A stretch of 64,000 nucleotides of DNA from Theocolax elegans. Lineage: Eukaryota; Arthropoda; Insecta; Hymenoptera; Cerocephalidae. The stretch covers positions 70,905,044 to 70,969,043 of the forward strand of contig CM047430.1 in the NCBI GenBank assembly GCA_026168455.1. Reading direction: 5' to 3'. How positions within the stretch are numbered: the stretch's first letter is position 1; each line of letters opens with the position of its first letter. Shown here in pieces: positions 27,541 to 41,170 of this stretch. Made by a program: the position numbers and the translations under genes. Below the pieces are notes generated by a model. The model saw only the letters and a program-made list of their open reading frames with translations, ran no database searches and was not told the origin of the DNA.

Positions 27541-27930
27541 TTAACGGGATGTCGGACCCAAATTATAGGGATCTACACCTTTCAACATAAGAATTATGTT
27601 GGAAATGTCGATTTAAAAATCTGAAAAAATTCATATATGGGTAGTTTTAAACAAAAGTGAGGATATGACGTTTTGATTTTTGAGAAAAAATAAATTTGTT
27701 AATAATAATTTTATAAACAATTGTCGGCCGGTAATTATTGATCTGAAAAAGCATGAATTTTCAACGCAAAAATCAGAATTAAATTACGGATCTAAAAATC
27801 TGAAAAAATTTGAATATTATCTTCAAAACATGCCTAAAGGCATGGCTTTCAGGATTTTTTTAAAAATGTATTCTTTTGTTTATAAAAAAATATTAAAAAT
27901 GACCATTTCCTGAATCCGACATCCCCTTAA
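27541..27930. mobile_element. TTAA-flanked MITE (copy 2)
   Basis: It begins TTAA-CGGGATGTCGGACCC and ends ATCCGACATCCCC-TTAA, with clear inverted ends and TTAA duplication over 390 bp. It is closely related to 41989-42262, sharing 'gggatctacacctttcaaca'. The 77-codon open frame inside it (27680-27913) is not a gene. It has two copies of the 'AATCTGAAAAAATT' motif. Confidence 0.85.
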
Positions 27931-28390
27931 ATTACTGATTACGAATTGCCCGGGCATGTGAATATTTTACACACACATATACACACATCTTATCTTAAGA
28001 GCTAAAATTGCATTTATTTTAGTATTATTAAGTTAATTAATATGGTATTTATCTCTTAATCGGCTGCAGCATGATTATGTATCGTACGATTTCTTTTGAC
28101 TATACTTACATCAAAATTGTAAAAGTTCAACAAATTTTAGAATTTTAATTATACAAATTATTTTACAAAGTATTTTACAATTTTACAATTTTTAGTATTG
28201 TGCGCAAACTCCTTTAGTCGAATCCATGATCATGAATTTGGACAAGGGGGAATCGGTCCCTTTTTTTTATTTTTTATATTTTTTATATTTTTTTATCAAT
28301 TTATTTTTCTTTAATGCATGTTTTGTAAATGTTTAATTGTAATTAACATACCTATAAACGGTCTCGTTTATTAGTGATCGATAAAATATA

Positions 28391-31099
28391 TTAAAAATTA
28401 TTGAAATCAATTTCTATTTCTCTACTTGGAGATTGAACTTCTCTCTGTAAGTTGTTTGCAAGAGCATTAGTCCAATCCTCTTGTGAAATTAAACTAAAAG
28501 AAGGTTCAGATTTGGAAGTGGAGTATGTAGCGATATTTTGATCAGTATCGATCATTGAAATATTTGTAGATTGATCAGGTCTTTTTTTACTAATGACGAT
28601 TTAGTTGATGCGTTTCGTTTCTTTTGATTTACGACCATATTTCAAATCTCCCTGTAGTAAAAAGTGTCGAACAAAATTTGAGATATTCCATCGTCCATGA
28701 GAGCTTTCGAAGTCATTCATTTTTTGTATATAGACAAACGTTTGTCACATGCAGGGCAAGTAATTATAGATGTCACAACATTACTTTTTTTTAATTCGAT
28801 TACTATTTTAATATCTGATAAAAATTTATGCAGGTTTTTTGGATATAGTTTTTCTATCTTGTTTTTTTTATTATTTTTCTATTTTATTTTTGTTAAGTAT
28901 AAGCTTTTTTGATTCATTAATTTTTTTCCTATATTTTTCCATTCCATGGAAGAAATTTTTCTATCTTCACTATCGCCCCATACCAAATGTAGAATTTGTT
29001 TTAAAAGTGAAACTTCACCTAAACTACAATTAAAGTTTTTCGGAGATATATAAAAAGTACGTCTGTAAAAATGTATAAGATCAGCATCGTCAGGAATATT
29101 TATTGCATAATCATCCATAGATCAAACATACTGAACCGATTCTTCTCGCAACTTACTAAAATTGCAGGATATGTAGTCTAACAAAGAGATTTGATTATCT
29201 AAATCTGAATGTTTTAAAATACTTATAAATGTACGTATGAATATATATATACTAATTCCTATATGCTTTTCCATAAGCTTCCAAAAATAAAATCTGCATA
29301 ATTCTTTTTTGTCTATTCACTAGGTACTTAACATTGAATACAATGTATGGTTGGTCGCAGAGAGAAAACAAAAGTAGTTTAAGTTAAATAATTCTATTTT
29401 GTCATCACCATTCTGATTAAACGTATAATCTACAATATCTTCAATTATATCAGTATCTTGCTGATTAGATAAATCTTCTTCGCAAATATTTACAACGTTT
29501 ATTTTAATGTAATTAGCATCAGTTAATACAAAGATTATTAATTCCTAAAGAAAGGATAGATTTAAATGCATCCTCTTTAGCTTTGAAGAGAACCTCGTTA
29601 AGTGTTTCTAAATTAATATCAAGTAGAAAAACTGAGGAGTCTAAATTAATGCATATATCCTTATTATTTAATTTATTTGAAATGTAGAATTAAGAAAACT
29701 ATTTCTTTGAAAGCAAATATATACTCATTATTATTATTGAAAACGTGTGTCATTATATATCGCCGATTAATTCCATTCTCTGACATTTTCTAATTGCTTC
29801 TAAAATACTGCAATTAGCTGGCGTACAGAATAGTGTGCTCAATGATTGTAGTGTTCGAAAATAGCCTTCACACGGTTGACTACTGAACATCCATGGTAGA
29901 TAATACTTGTTTAGCAAAGAATATTTAATTTGTTTTAAAATTATATTTATTAAACCGATGAAAATCCAAGTACCTGAGTATTGCGTTGCTTTAATATTTC
30001 AGTTGTGTAGTTCCATCTCTTTACGCAGTCGTCTGCCGTAAAAGAATCATCAGTTCCAAATGTATTTAAGCAAAGAAAATCATGATCTTCAAGCGGCTGG
30101 ACAATGTAACAATAAAGTAGAGTCGAAACCTTACCACTTTTAAAATGTTCTTCAATGAATTTAGTACTAGTCGTTGCGAATGAAAAAGTTATTGGTATTG
30201 AATTATTTTGATTTAATGGTTGAACAAAGCCAAGCAATTGATTTGATCTTGAATCATAGTGAATTTTCGATATCATACGTGTAGCATCTTCGCTGATCTA
30301 AACATATAATGCGGTAATTCTCTTTGTGCTAGAAAATTATGTGATTGTTTCACGCGACATTATTTTCAATAATTAGTTCTAACCTCTTCCCAATGAAACG
30401 ATGAATTGTTTGTATAGATGTTAAAAGTAAATTGGCGGATAATGTCTGGTAACAATTACGTCTATAAATCATACAAATATAAGCAACGAATACGCAGTGG
30501 TATTGATTATTATTTTCCATGTTTGAATTATTTTCTAAGGAACACAATAGTAATTTTAAAATATCCTATTTATTTTCATTGTTGGTAAAAAATGTTGGTT
30601 GGCATTCGTCAATATTTTTAAAAGTTCTCTTCGAGCCTCTTTTAACGTCAATATTTTTAAAAAAGATATCTACAGATTTTTCATTTAATATTTTAATTAT
30701 ACTTCTTAAAAGAGATTTTCCTTCCAAGGTAAACTTAAACTTTTCTGTACAATTATAATATTTACCATAATAACAGTTCAAGATTGAATTCAAATATATA
30801 AAAGTTTTATAGATGTCATCTCTAACAAATTCCTCGAGGTCAAGCAATTCTTTTTCTTCAATATTTTTTAGAGTTACACGATTATTCGAATTTTGAGTTT
30901 TTAAAATATTTTCAATATGTTGAGGAATAGGATAAGTTAACTCGTTTTCTATTATATGCCAAAAATCCATTATAACACTCAATGCTTGTAAATAAACGCA
31001 AAAATACGTTTGCACTCTCAGACTTGCGTGTTTACTCCGCTTTACGTCTTGATACCATGGAGTTGCAGGGAGTACAGAAAAAATACTTGGGAGTAACAC
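28391..31099 (-). pseudogene. Broken transposon-type nuclear protein gene
   Basis: Minus-strand fragments in several frames line up in one protein order. A helical N-terminal part lies at 31099-30566, and a segment ending 'LLLTSIQTIHRFIGKR' at about 30400. A core fragment at 30276-29950 contains 'YDSRSNQLLGFVQPLN' and 'FGTDDSFTADDCVKRW'. 'PWMFSSQPCEGYFRT' lies near 29880 and 'CPACDKRLSIYKK..NFVRH' (a zinc-finger-like CxxC..H) near 28700. A C-terminal tail stops at 28391. From memory, the core resembles a protein family scattered in many copies through insect and cnidarian genomes, probably transposon-derived; I cannot name it securely. At least four frameshifts or stops break it, so it is not expressed as one protein. 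I found no convincing element ends. Confidence 0.65.
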
Positions 31100-34000
31100 G
31101 GGAATATTTTCGTGAGGAGAGGATTTTTTAAAAAATTATAATTAATAATTGTTATTCTTAATTTAAAATTGATTACTTTAAAAATTCTACGAAATGAGAA
31201 AATAAATAAATATTACCCATACGTTGAAGATAAAATGCTGACGTTCGTTTATTTATTAAATTTTTATTCTGCATTGTAGTAAAATGTTAAAATGAAATTG
31301 AAATTTTGACCAGGTTGAATAGTAATTTTTTCCAGACGAAGGCGTTTTGAGCACATGGTTTGCTTTAGAATTTTCACCAGCTGGCACTACAATTTTCACC
31401 CAAATGATTTCGATACTTTTTAGAAAGAATTTTCACTATGTAAACTTTCTCTATAATCATTAAAGCATTATGTACAAATTTTTCCCAGTTGATTGATTCC
31501 ATAAATTAGATTATACATTTTTCGGGGTTTTAATGATAAATTTTAGTAATTCAACATTATATGAATCATCGAATTTGAAAAATGTGAATTATTTACCTTT
31601 TATAATATGTTTATTATAAAACGGTTTATTTCAATTAAGGTTTATATATTACAAAGTATTGTACATTGTGATAAATTAGTGGTCGATCTAAATACTGACT
31701 GAGGAAAGTTCTGTGTACGGTTTACAAAGCAAACGTTGCTCATCAAATTAAACTCAATTAATTTAGCTATAAATTAGAAATGTAGATCACTTTATATAAA
31801 CTGATGATAAACTATGAGCGATGTGATACGTACGATGTTACTAATATTGTTGATAAGCCGCTTAAAAAAATATTATAGTATTATATTTACGTTTAAATTT
31901 AATAAATAAATATTAAAATAATAACATATAATTATTTCCATGCCCGTGTGAAAACACGGTGTATCGTTAATAAATATTATGTTTTAAATTAACAACTGGC
32001 CGTATATGCATGCGAGTATACAATAAAATCCTGTTTTCCGCATTAAAATTACACAATTCAGATGTGCGTGATTTATACGCGTAACGTATATAAAACATTA
32101 TGCAGAACGTTAAAACGAAATAAAAAAAATTATTATAAAACGTACTTAATATACTTAGGTATATATAGGTATAAATGTATATAGAGATCTTCTTGTCACT
32201 TAAGAAATTAGTTTGAACAATTTAATTAGATTCGAATATAATATTATCGTGCGTAACTGATATAAAACGAATAAAAGTTCCCGAAAGTATAAATATAATA
32301 AACTCATTAGCGCACGCGACGTTTAATTGATTAGTAAGATCATTTAAACGATATAGATACAAGTGTAATCACGATACAGGAGCTCTCGACCTATCTCCAA
32401 GAAAATTTTTATTTATTAGTCAGGAGAGTCGTTGGGGTGTTGGTAAAGTTGCCTCCGCGCGCGATACTCGATATATATATAAAAAGAAAAACGAAAAAAA
32501 CGAGTGTATATGGAGGGGTAGGGAAGTTGTCTAATTAATTATATTGCTCCGATCGGGCGATGAGCTGGTCGACTAGATGAAACTTGTCAGCCCGTGTTCT
32601 CGTTTTCCTTCGAGTTAATTACCATCGTGCGAGTGTGTGTGGGTGGGTGGGTGTGCGCGTATCAGTGTACGAGAGGGAGAGAAAGAGAGAAATTCGAAGT
32701 TTGTCGGGACCGGGGATTCCCCGCGTTTCGCCTAATTAAACCGACGACGGTATATAAGGCCTGGTTATTTGCGCCTCGTTTTCTCGACGACGATTCTTGC
32801 CACGCTGGATAATCTCGTCTTCGAACTATTGGTATATCGATTGGGAAGCATTTTTTCGTGAAAGAGAGAGCGAGAGATACTTACTATTAGTTCCGGGTAA
32901 TGCGCGGTTAGTAAGTGTTGTGTTTACTGTACAAAGTTTATTTTATAATGTACAGTTATGTGGTAACTGTGGGTGTATACAACTAATTTGTTGAATATAA
33001 AAGTTTGGATATATACAGTTGTTATGAATATCTGGCGAGATTCTGATACTGATTTAAATTATACGTGAAACGTTCAATGCGCTTGTTATCTGCGATTTAA
33101 AGCACAGATGATCTGACTAGTTTGTTTTAAAAAAATCGGTATAATCGAAGTAATTGTATATATTCTCAATTAAAACAATTTCAAGACCGTGATAAGTGCG
33201 CAAGTATGTATGGTGTGAATTTCGATCAGAAAAAAATATTATTCAATATTCAAACACATTTTTTTCCTTTTTCTCTTTTTCCTAATATATATGTATATAG
33301 TGAATCTTTTTCCTTTAATCATTTCAATTCAGTTGAAATTGCACTTAACAATTTCTGCGATAAACCAACCGAATTCAAAATAAAATATATTCAACAATTC
33401 CACTGTCATTATTTATTTTATTTACTGTAAGCCACCGTGAACAACCATTTGTGTAATTTTTTGAACAGCTTTCAAATTATTATGTAATGTTTATCATTGT
33501 TTATCATTGTTATTGCAATCAATGCAATCAAAATGGACGTGTCAAGTATTTTAAATATCAGTTTCTAAATATACATATATAACTTATAAATATAGGTGCC
33601 AAAGTTAAATTTAATTTCATACCAACTTTTCTGCTTTATAATCGATTAAGCAGAGACTTGAATAATAGATTATTAAATATATATGCGAGTATTTGAAAAA
33701 GTAGGTAGATTACGTGCCTTTGTCTACAAATCAATAGTTTACGATTTTTGAGAAATTTCATATCCAAAATACACAGTGGGTGTATCGTAATCAACATTTT
33801 TTGATAAGGGGTGGCATAAAAGAACGACTTAAGCTCTTACCAAAAATATAATGGATTATCGGTTTTTAATTCTCTTTGGCCACTGTACTTTTGAATAATT
33901 AATTTTAAACCATTGATTTTTTGGACGCAATATAGCAGTGTAGAGACTACTTTATAGTCACCGGAATGAAATAATATCCCACTTGTAACTTTATATTTAC

Positions 34001-34542
34001 TTTTACCATAATTTGGAATTCATTGATTCATATAAGTAAAACGTACGTTATTTTTAGCGGTAAATATGACTAATGAAACTACCAAAAGTACTTTTCGAAT
34101 TTATATGGGTTTTGAAGATAATTACATTGACAACTCACTGACTTTCTAATTAATAAGTTCGAGTTCGCGCAATATAAATTCTGACGGTATCTTGTTTGAT
34201 TTAAAATAAATAAACCAATTTCTCTTTTTAATCATGGTTATACTGATTCCGCTGCATTATTTAATATACAAATTATAATGTCGCATCATCGCTACAGCGA
34301 TTATTTTGTAACTTTTAAAATATTATATTACCTTATCCATTATACTGAAAATTGTTTAGTATGAACTAACAAGGAGAGTACATGACCTCCGGGAAACGTA
34401 TCTTATCTTATATGTAATGTAGAAATGTGAAGAAAGCCAAGTTATTGCTTGCCAATGGCCACTTTGACGAAAGTTATTCGACATCTAATAATAACTTCAA
34501 TGAAAATTACTTTTGATTGAATCGTTTATAACCCTGAAAAAA
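31100..34542. other. Spacer with one GC-richer island, no supported gene
   Basis: The island at about 32400-32950 holds open frames of 72 and 65 codons on the plus strand, driven by GT/GA-rich low complexity. Neither resembles a known protein. The remainder is AT-rich. Confidence 0.5.
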
Positions 34543-34853
34543 TAGAGACAGGCACTCAAAACAAAAACCAGAAGAAAGTTGAGTTCAAATAGATATACAA
34601 TTTGAAAAAAAACTTAAATTGCTTAATTTGGATTAAAGTTATTAAGAAAATAAGAAATTGAAGAATTTTAGGTTAAACGTAACAATAAATTTGTCATATT
34701 AAATTATGGTTAAAATTTCTTCAATTTTTATTTTCTTCACAACTTTGCTCCAAATTGAGGACGTTTTCTATTCTCTTTCCATACAACATGAAAGAGAATA
34801 GAAAACGTTAAAAAAAAGTATGAAGAAAAGCAATTATCTAAATGTCTGTCCTA
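34543..34853. mobile_element. Degenerate inverted-repeat (MITE-like) element
   Basis: 'agagacaggcactc' on the left faces 'atgtctgtcct' on the right. Diverged internal arms such as 'agttattaagaaaataag' and 'tattttcttcacaactttg' pair across a centre near 34690. A perfect 18-base stem (34761-34778 with 34791-34808) lies inside the right half. No coding sequence is present. Confidence 0.4.
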
Positions 34854-35983
34854 AAATAAAATACTTAAATTTACATATAGATATATAAAAGGATGGGAAA
34901 TTGAGCGTTAACGTTAAACTAACGGAGAAGAGTCAATAATATTACAAAGGTGACGACAAGGATAAACGAGACTCAGAGACGTAATATATATAGGTAGTGC
35001 GCTTCTCGTTCACTCTTTGCACATTCCTTACTCCTAAGAATCTCTTTGTTTCAAGTTGACACTAATTTCAGAGGTCTATTCCATACACGAAAAATAATTC
35101 AAAATAATTGAATACAACTAAAAATAACTAAAAATAACGAAAAATATCACAAAGCATCTTAGTGAAGCTTTACCTTAAAAGTCAAGTAAAAATTAACTGA
35201 ATTCCTTTAATGTAAGCATTACACGTAGTAAAATATGCGTCGAGTCAAGCATTAGTGCATAATTGTAGATATAGTAGCGTATTCTCGGGCGATGGAACCA
35301 TAATAAGGTGTCTGAATTGTATGGAGAATTAACGCAATAGAAGGCAAATCGACAATCTGGTATATAGCCATGATTTTCCAGGTAATCGTAATAAAAGAAT
35401 AAGCGGTGGTGATTATACCTAATTGCATTCATTACATATATATAGTGCTCCTTACCTGTACGAGTAAACGTGTAACAATGGAAGAGGGGTTGAAAGGGGA
35501 ACGCAAGGGTAAATCATTACCCACATCCCCACTTCTTTGGTCATAGGACCCTTTGACGATCGAGATGTATAGACGCAAAGTCAGTCTTAAGACAACCACC
35601 GATCCGAAGCGAAGGCGGGGTTTGCGGAGCAACGGTTATACCGGGAGTTCTGATATATTCGCGTTAGTCACAATTCTATTCGTGCGTGTTGTCAAGCTAT
35701 GGTCCTTATATGCTTGAGTTTTTAGATATATATATATATAGGTGTTGCGAAGCGCGTGTTTCGAATTACTATCACGGGTTCTGGTGAGCGTGTAGTATTC
35801 ACTGCCGACCATTGCTGCGAAGTACGGGGTGAGTGGTACCAGGTATACCTGCACTTCTAGCAACGCGCGGATAAAGGGACTCTGGACTCTGGTTTATCAA
35901 CAAGTCTGCCAAGGGGCGGAGCCTTCAGTTAAGAAACACGAAAAGCAGCTACGCATTGTAAGCGTAGTTTATATACATAAGTA
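34854..35983. other. Spacer with a GC-richer stretch, no supported gene
   Basis: Between about 35430 and 35900 composition is more balanced and minus-strand frames of 66-79 codons are open. They show no domain, signal peptide or splice partner that I can support. It could be a conserved non-coding element. Confidence 0.45.
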
Positions 35984-36387
35984 TTAAGAGGATGTGATAC
36001 TCAATGGTTACCGACCGAGTCAATAGAGATGAAAAAATGATTTTGGTTACGTAAATAAAGCAAATTGTGGAAAATAAAGACATCGTTGCACTAATAAAGA
36101 CCCTTTCTTTGACTATTATCTATCACTGCGTGACAATTTCAAAGAAAAATAATGTTGCGTTAAAAAATGGCATTGGAAGGAAATTTACCAGATTTGCAAG
36201 ATCTGAAGCAGATAAAGAGACAAATTTCCTTCCAATGCCATTTTCTAATGCAACATTATTTTTGTTTGAAATTTATGAAATGCAATGATGTCTTCATTTT
36301 CCACAATTTGCTTTATTTATTTAACCAGAATCATTTTTTCATCTTTATTGACTCGATCGGTAAATATTGAGTATACCATCCCCTTAA
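35984..36387. mobile_element. TTAA-flanked hairpin MITE (copy 3)
   Basis: It begins TTAA-GAGGATGTGATACTC and ends GAGTATACCATCCCC-TTAA. Almost the whole 404 bp folds back, including 'aaatggcattggaaggaaat' at 36164-36183 against its complement near 36224-36243. Two open frames inside (36067-36288, 36167-36370) are by-products of the palindrome. Confidence 0.85.
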
Positions 36388-36973
36388 GAATAGTAACGAA
36401 TGCTCATTCTCACATTCGTGTCACTTGCTGTATTCACGGCTTTTCTGCCACATAATCTGGGGTTTATTAATACCAGTTGAAATAATATATAGTAATTTTT
36501 ATTCATATAAGAATTCTAGTCCATATCTTCGAAGCACAGTAATTTTCGCATCAATTCATGACATTTCGGCATCTCTTTTCGCGAAACACTCTAGTATATT
36601 CAACAGTAACAGAAACAAAATGTTAAAAGACACTTTGAAATTTCAATGATAAAATAATTTTTATTATTAAGCAACACCATTGATTATTATTGATTGACGT
36701 GATCTCCACTTGTTTCCACATCAACGTATTAACTAGCTTTAAATAATAAATGTTATAGGAAAAAAATTAAATAATTAATATTGCAGAAAAAAAAACTAAA
36801 ATAAGTAAAAATAATAATTTGTTTACTCTGGTGTTTGACTTAAGTATGTATTTTAGTAATGCAAAAAATCAAATTTCTATGATTTCTTTACCAATTATGC
36901 ACTACGACCAATGAATTGTTAATTATGTGTTACCGGAAGACTGCATTTAATAAGTTATTAGAAAGATATATGT

Positions 36974-37126
36974 TTATTTCGATATAAAATTTTCCGGGCT
37001 TCGCGAACCAATATGCTGGCTATATAATATGCATGTTAACCAACCATAGTGGACGAAGAGTATTATAAGCCTCGCTTAATAAAGCATGTTGGTTCGCAAA
37101 GACCGAAAAATTTTATATCGAAATAA
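36974..37126. mobile_element. Short palindromic element, type 'ccaaccatagtg'
   Basis: The 44-base left arm beginning 'ttatttcgatataaaatttt' pairs with 37083-37126. The middle carries 'ccaaccatagtggacgaaga' and 'aataaagcat'. The same middle sequence and plan occur at 57391-57566, so this is a small dispersed family. Confidence 0.75.
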
Positions 37127-37589
37127 TCTGTAGCAAACGTTAAATTTCATTTTATTATATGATTATATTAAGAAATGCCCATGCAATAGCAATTTTTTAT
37201 TGTAAAAATATCTTTACTTTTATGTAAACTACCTCTATAAATCTTTTGGTATAGTGAGCGTTGTACATATAAATATATTGTTGTTAGGCATATACAATGA
37301 TATTTAAATCATATTGTAACAAGACAGACTGCTATATTTATTTTTACCACAGAGGCTTATGCTTATTATGCTTGATGTAACTGGATTTTTATAAGTACTT
37401 TGGGATTAAAAAAGGTATCTCCAGGAATCTTTTTGTCTATCTGGATGATCGAACCCTCTCACATCCTGATTTCAAGGTTTAAATGACTAAAAATATATAT
37501 ATATATATATATATTGTGATGAATGTTTTTTTGAGGAGCTATAATCAATTAATCAATATAGCCAAAGTGACTATATATTTTTAAGCTTC

Positions 37590-37712
37590 CACCACTTTGG
37601 CATGCAAAAATCTGAAAAAATTCAGGCACACTGGAAACACTTTATAGAACATGTAAAAAATAGTTTTGGGAGGAATTAAATTTTGGCTGGCTGATCTTAC
37701 AGCGAATCACCC
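37590..37712. mobile_element. Solo end of the 14763-type element
   Basis: Read on the minus strand it begins GGGTGATTCGCTGTAAGATC and contains CCTGAATTTTTTCAGATTTT, in the same order as the arm at 14763-14880. It is flanked by ATAT, as at 16283. I did not find a matching opposite end. Confidence 0.55.
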
Positions 37713-39002
37713 ATATTATAATGTGATTATTTTTAATATAATAGTGCGTTGCTCAGAAAGAGAAGAACTTACAAAAAGAATGTTGAAAACGTTATTTAGA
37801 TATAGATATAGATCTTATCTGATTAAATAGATTTACTCAAGTCTTAAGAAATTTTTGTTTGATTATCTTTTCATGTACAAACATGTAAATGAATCTGAAG
37901 GAATTAGATTTGGTGTACAAGGAGACATATTGTCAAAGAATAATGCGAGACAGGTTAGGAAAAAAATTATTAGTTCTAATCGAACATTTATCAAACGTAC
38001 ATTCTGGAGGTCGACTGCTTAGCTAATCTAAATTCAACCCCCTATTCTCACATACTTATGCATGGAGTGTGGATGTGCTTCTAGATATTACAAGCAAAAA
38101 TTGTACAAGAGAAGACTTACTCGGTCGATTCTGATTAATTTGACATACTTCGAAAAGAGAAAACAAAACAAAAAGACACGCAGCAGATTATTACGTAACA
38201 CTGGTGTAAATCGCGTAGGTGTAAGGAATTCAATCGTCCGATTTAGTAGTGCAATTTGTATTGCACAGCGAATCGATAAATTCACGCGGGTGCAAATAAG
38301 CTACCTCGGATAGACAAAGAAAATCCCGATGAAATGTTTAAATTAAAGTAGACCTATTAAACTCTCCGTAAACTATACACGGAAGAAACCATGATGTCTT
38401 AGACTTGGCATAGTTTTTACGAGCACCATCAATCTTTGAATTAATCGCGCGTTATGAATTATTCATTACGAGCGATTAAATAATTTTTTTATTACGTTTC
38501 AAATGTACCCTTGCGTTTAAATGCCTTCGACTTTTAATGCGTGTGTATGTACATGCTCTTATATCCAGTTGGGTGTGAATTATGCGTAAACACGATTACG
38601 TTTTATCGTTTATTCTGTTTTCTAGTATTAATTTAATACATATATAGGTATACTACTTTCATTAATTTTATTACTATTGTTATGAAAAAAAAAATCAATG
38701 ATGTTATAAATGAATCGTACATGCTTTTGTCATTGATAGAGTAATTGAAATGAAAATTTTTTTTCAATAATGTATTGTTAGCGACGAATCTGGGATTTTC
38801 AATTATGAAATATAAAAAAAAGTAAGATTAATTTGTCTCTGTTAAAGTGAATTTAACAAGAGGATGTGTAATTTATATTTATATTTTATATTTTCAATCG
38901 TATATTGGTTAATTAAACAATCGTGTTTTATTTATATTATTTTAATACAATATTCTAGCAATCCATTTTTTATACACTTTTTAAACCTCCCTTTAAAACA
39001 TT
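37713..39002. other. Spacer, no supported gene
   Basis: An 83-codon basic open frame at 38062-38313 has no recognised domain, and its opposite strand is open too. I treat it as chance. The stretch is otherwise AT-rich. Confidence 0.5.
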
Positions 39003-39219
39003 TATTTTTTTTATTATTTTAATGTCGCTCTTTTTATGCTCCCACGTTGGTGCTAATCAATGACGGAGGTCATATACAATGTTTTTGTGAAGAAAGGACG
39101 TCGTTGAAAATACATTCCCTAGTGGTGGTTGTATCAATCGGCCGGGGCCGGGAATCGAACCTGGGACCTCCAGATTACGAGCCCGACGCCCTAACCGACC
39201 GAACCATCGCAGGCCTCAT
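39003..39219 (-). mobile_element. tRNA-derived SINE
   Basis: On the minus strand the head (about 39213-39135) reads like a tRNA. It has D-arm box A 'ggtcggttagggcgtcgg', an anticodon loop CTCGTAA (CGT, threonine-like) and box B 'ggttcgattcc'. An unrelated body follows, then an A-rich tail of the AATAATAAAAAAAATAAA type. A 12-base direct repeat CTTTAAAACATT flanks it at 38991-39002 and 39220-39231, the expected target-site duplication. The acceptor stem is mismatched, so it is not a functional tRNA gene. The 65-codon open frame on the plus strand is antisense to the SINE. Confidence 0.85.
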
Positions 39220-39231
39220 CTTTAAAACATT

Positions 39232-41125
39232 ATTTATACGCTAACGTGAATTAAATATTTTTTTTCGTATACACACTTTCCACAATTTTTTGCGTTTTAT
39301 TCTACATATAACATTCAATTTCAAATTCTGTGTTTTCCATAATTATTAGTGCGTAAATGTTTATTATATACTAATAAATGAAAATTAATTAATAAACTTA
39401 ATAAAATAAATATATATATTTGCTGATGTACTTATTGTGCACGTACGGTAATAATACTCGTAACCTTTATTTATATTATACACACATAGCAGTAGAAATA
39501 CATATAATTTTGAAATAACAATGAAATTCAAACAATTACATTGGAAGGAATAAGTGCAAAAAATTTACATTTCACGTGTGAGAATTTTCTCGTTTTCTAT
39601 ATATATATATATATGCGAAAGATATATATGAAAATCATAGGAAAGAAAGTGTCCTACAAAAAGAATTTAAATATCAAAGTCTTTCTAAAAAGAACATACC
39701 TCTATATAAAGTCAGCATAGCACAAACGAAAAAAAAAATCAGGAATCCCTTGCCTGAATAACTCTCTTTGATCTTGTGATTTTGATAATAATACGCGTTA
39801 CGACTAGCGATAAGTCTCAAGTTTTACGTTAAGAAAAAAAAACTTTACCCTACACGTACGTATCGATGTTATATATATACATGCTTCGAGAGGGATATTG
39901 CCGGAAGGAAACGTCGGAAGTTACACCTCTCCTACACGACAAAATTTATTTCTTTAATAAAGTCTCTTCCGGGAGTTGTGCGATACAAGCGAATTTAAAA
40001 CAAATTTTTCTTTCAACTTTGTAAACATAGTAAAGAAAATCTTCATCGTCTTTACAAAGCGAGGCGTTTCAGTTAACTTTATATGCTTAACTTTTATATA
40101 ATTGATACAATAAAACTTATTCATTCATTTTTAGATAAAAGGATATAACGATATTAAATGTGTAAATATATAAGAGTTAATTTTGAAATATAACGGATCC
40201 ATTAGGATTTAAATTACATTATTACGTATATCTCTTATATTATAAAATAAGTGAGTGAGTAAATTTACTTTACCTCAATTACGATTAATAAAGTATAAAT
40301 AATATAATCGGCGTATTCAAAATATTAATAATTCAAATAATGCTTTTAAATGTATCAATAAAATATATACGTTGTACAAATTTAAATCAACACTAATATT
40401 ACAACAGTGATTTATAAAATTCTACCAATATTTGATATACTTTTAGATTTAGCTACTTTTATCGAAGATGAATTCCGTGTCATAAGAATAATTTCGAATC
40501 ACGAAGTTAAAAGATTACATTACCCTCGATTTCGACGATCTATTCCACGAATACTTAAATATAAATAACGCTATGAGTCTAAGCGACTTACATATTTAAA
40601 TAACAATTTAACCTTATTAAAGTAGTAAATGTGTAGAATTAACGATGCGTTTATTACAAAAAGTAATTATTTATTTAATAGAAAAGAACGTGTACACAAT
40701 TCATAAAATCCTTTACAAAAGATTTATCAATTCCTTAAATAATCATTAGAATTTTATTCAGAGTAGAATCTGTATAAGATAAACGAAGCAAATTTAATTA
40801 CCAATCTCATAAATCGTTAACTTTCAACCGAGACTTTAATGGTAACCACTTGATTTCTTTTTGTTCACCCTAAATCCGCTATTCTTGGTAAATTAAAAAA
40901 TCACAAAGTCAAAGTATTATGAAATCGATGCATATTATATACATACATATATAACGACCTATATAACGATATTTTCATGAAGTTTATAATACCTGTATTT
41001 TAAAGTTTTCAATCGAAATTTGTAATTGGCATTTATTGGCAAGGCCGCCGTGTAAAACAACTGATGTACTGGCAATATCGTACGGATATCGCTTAATTGT
41101 GTTTAGCGCTTAAAGAAAGCAAGAA

Positions 41126-41170
<45 letters not shown>

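Noticed and set aside
35193..35863. Three successive minus-strand frames of 66-79 codons
   Set aside because: No domain, no consistent splice sites and different frames; the GC-richer composition alone is not evidence of coding.
36067..36370. Two frames of 73 and 67 codons
   Set aside because: They lie inside the palindromic TTAA MITE and mirror each other.
39047..39244. 65-codon plus-strand frame containing a tRNA-like antisense peptide
   Set aside because: It is the complement of the SINE. The tRNA head itself is also rejected as a functional tRNA because its acceptor stem is mismatched.
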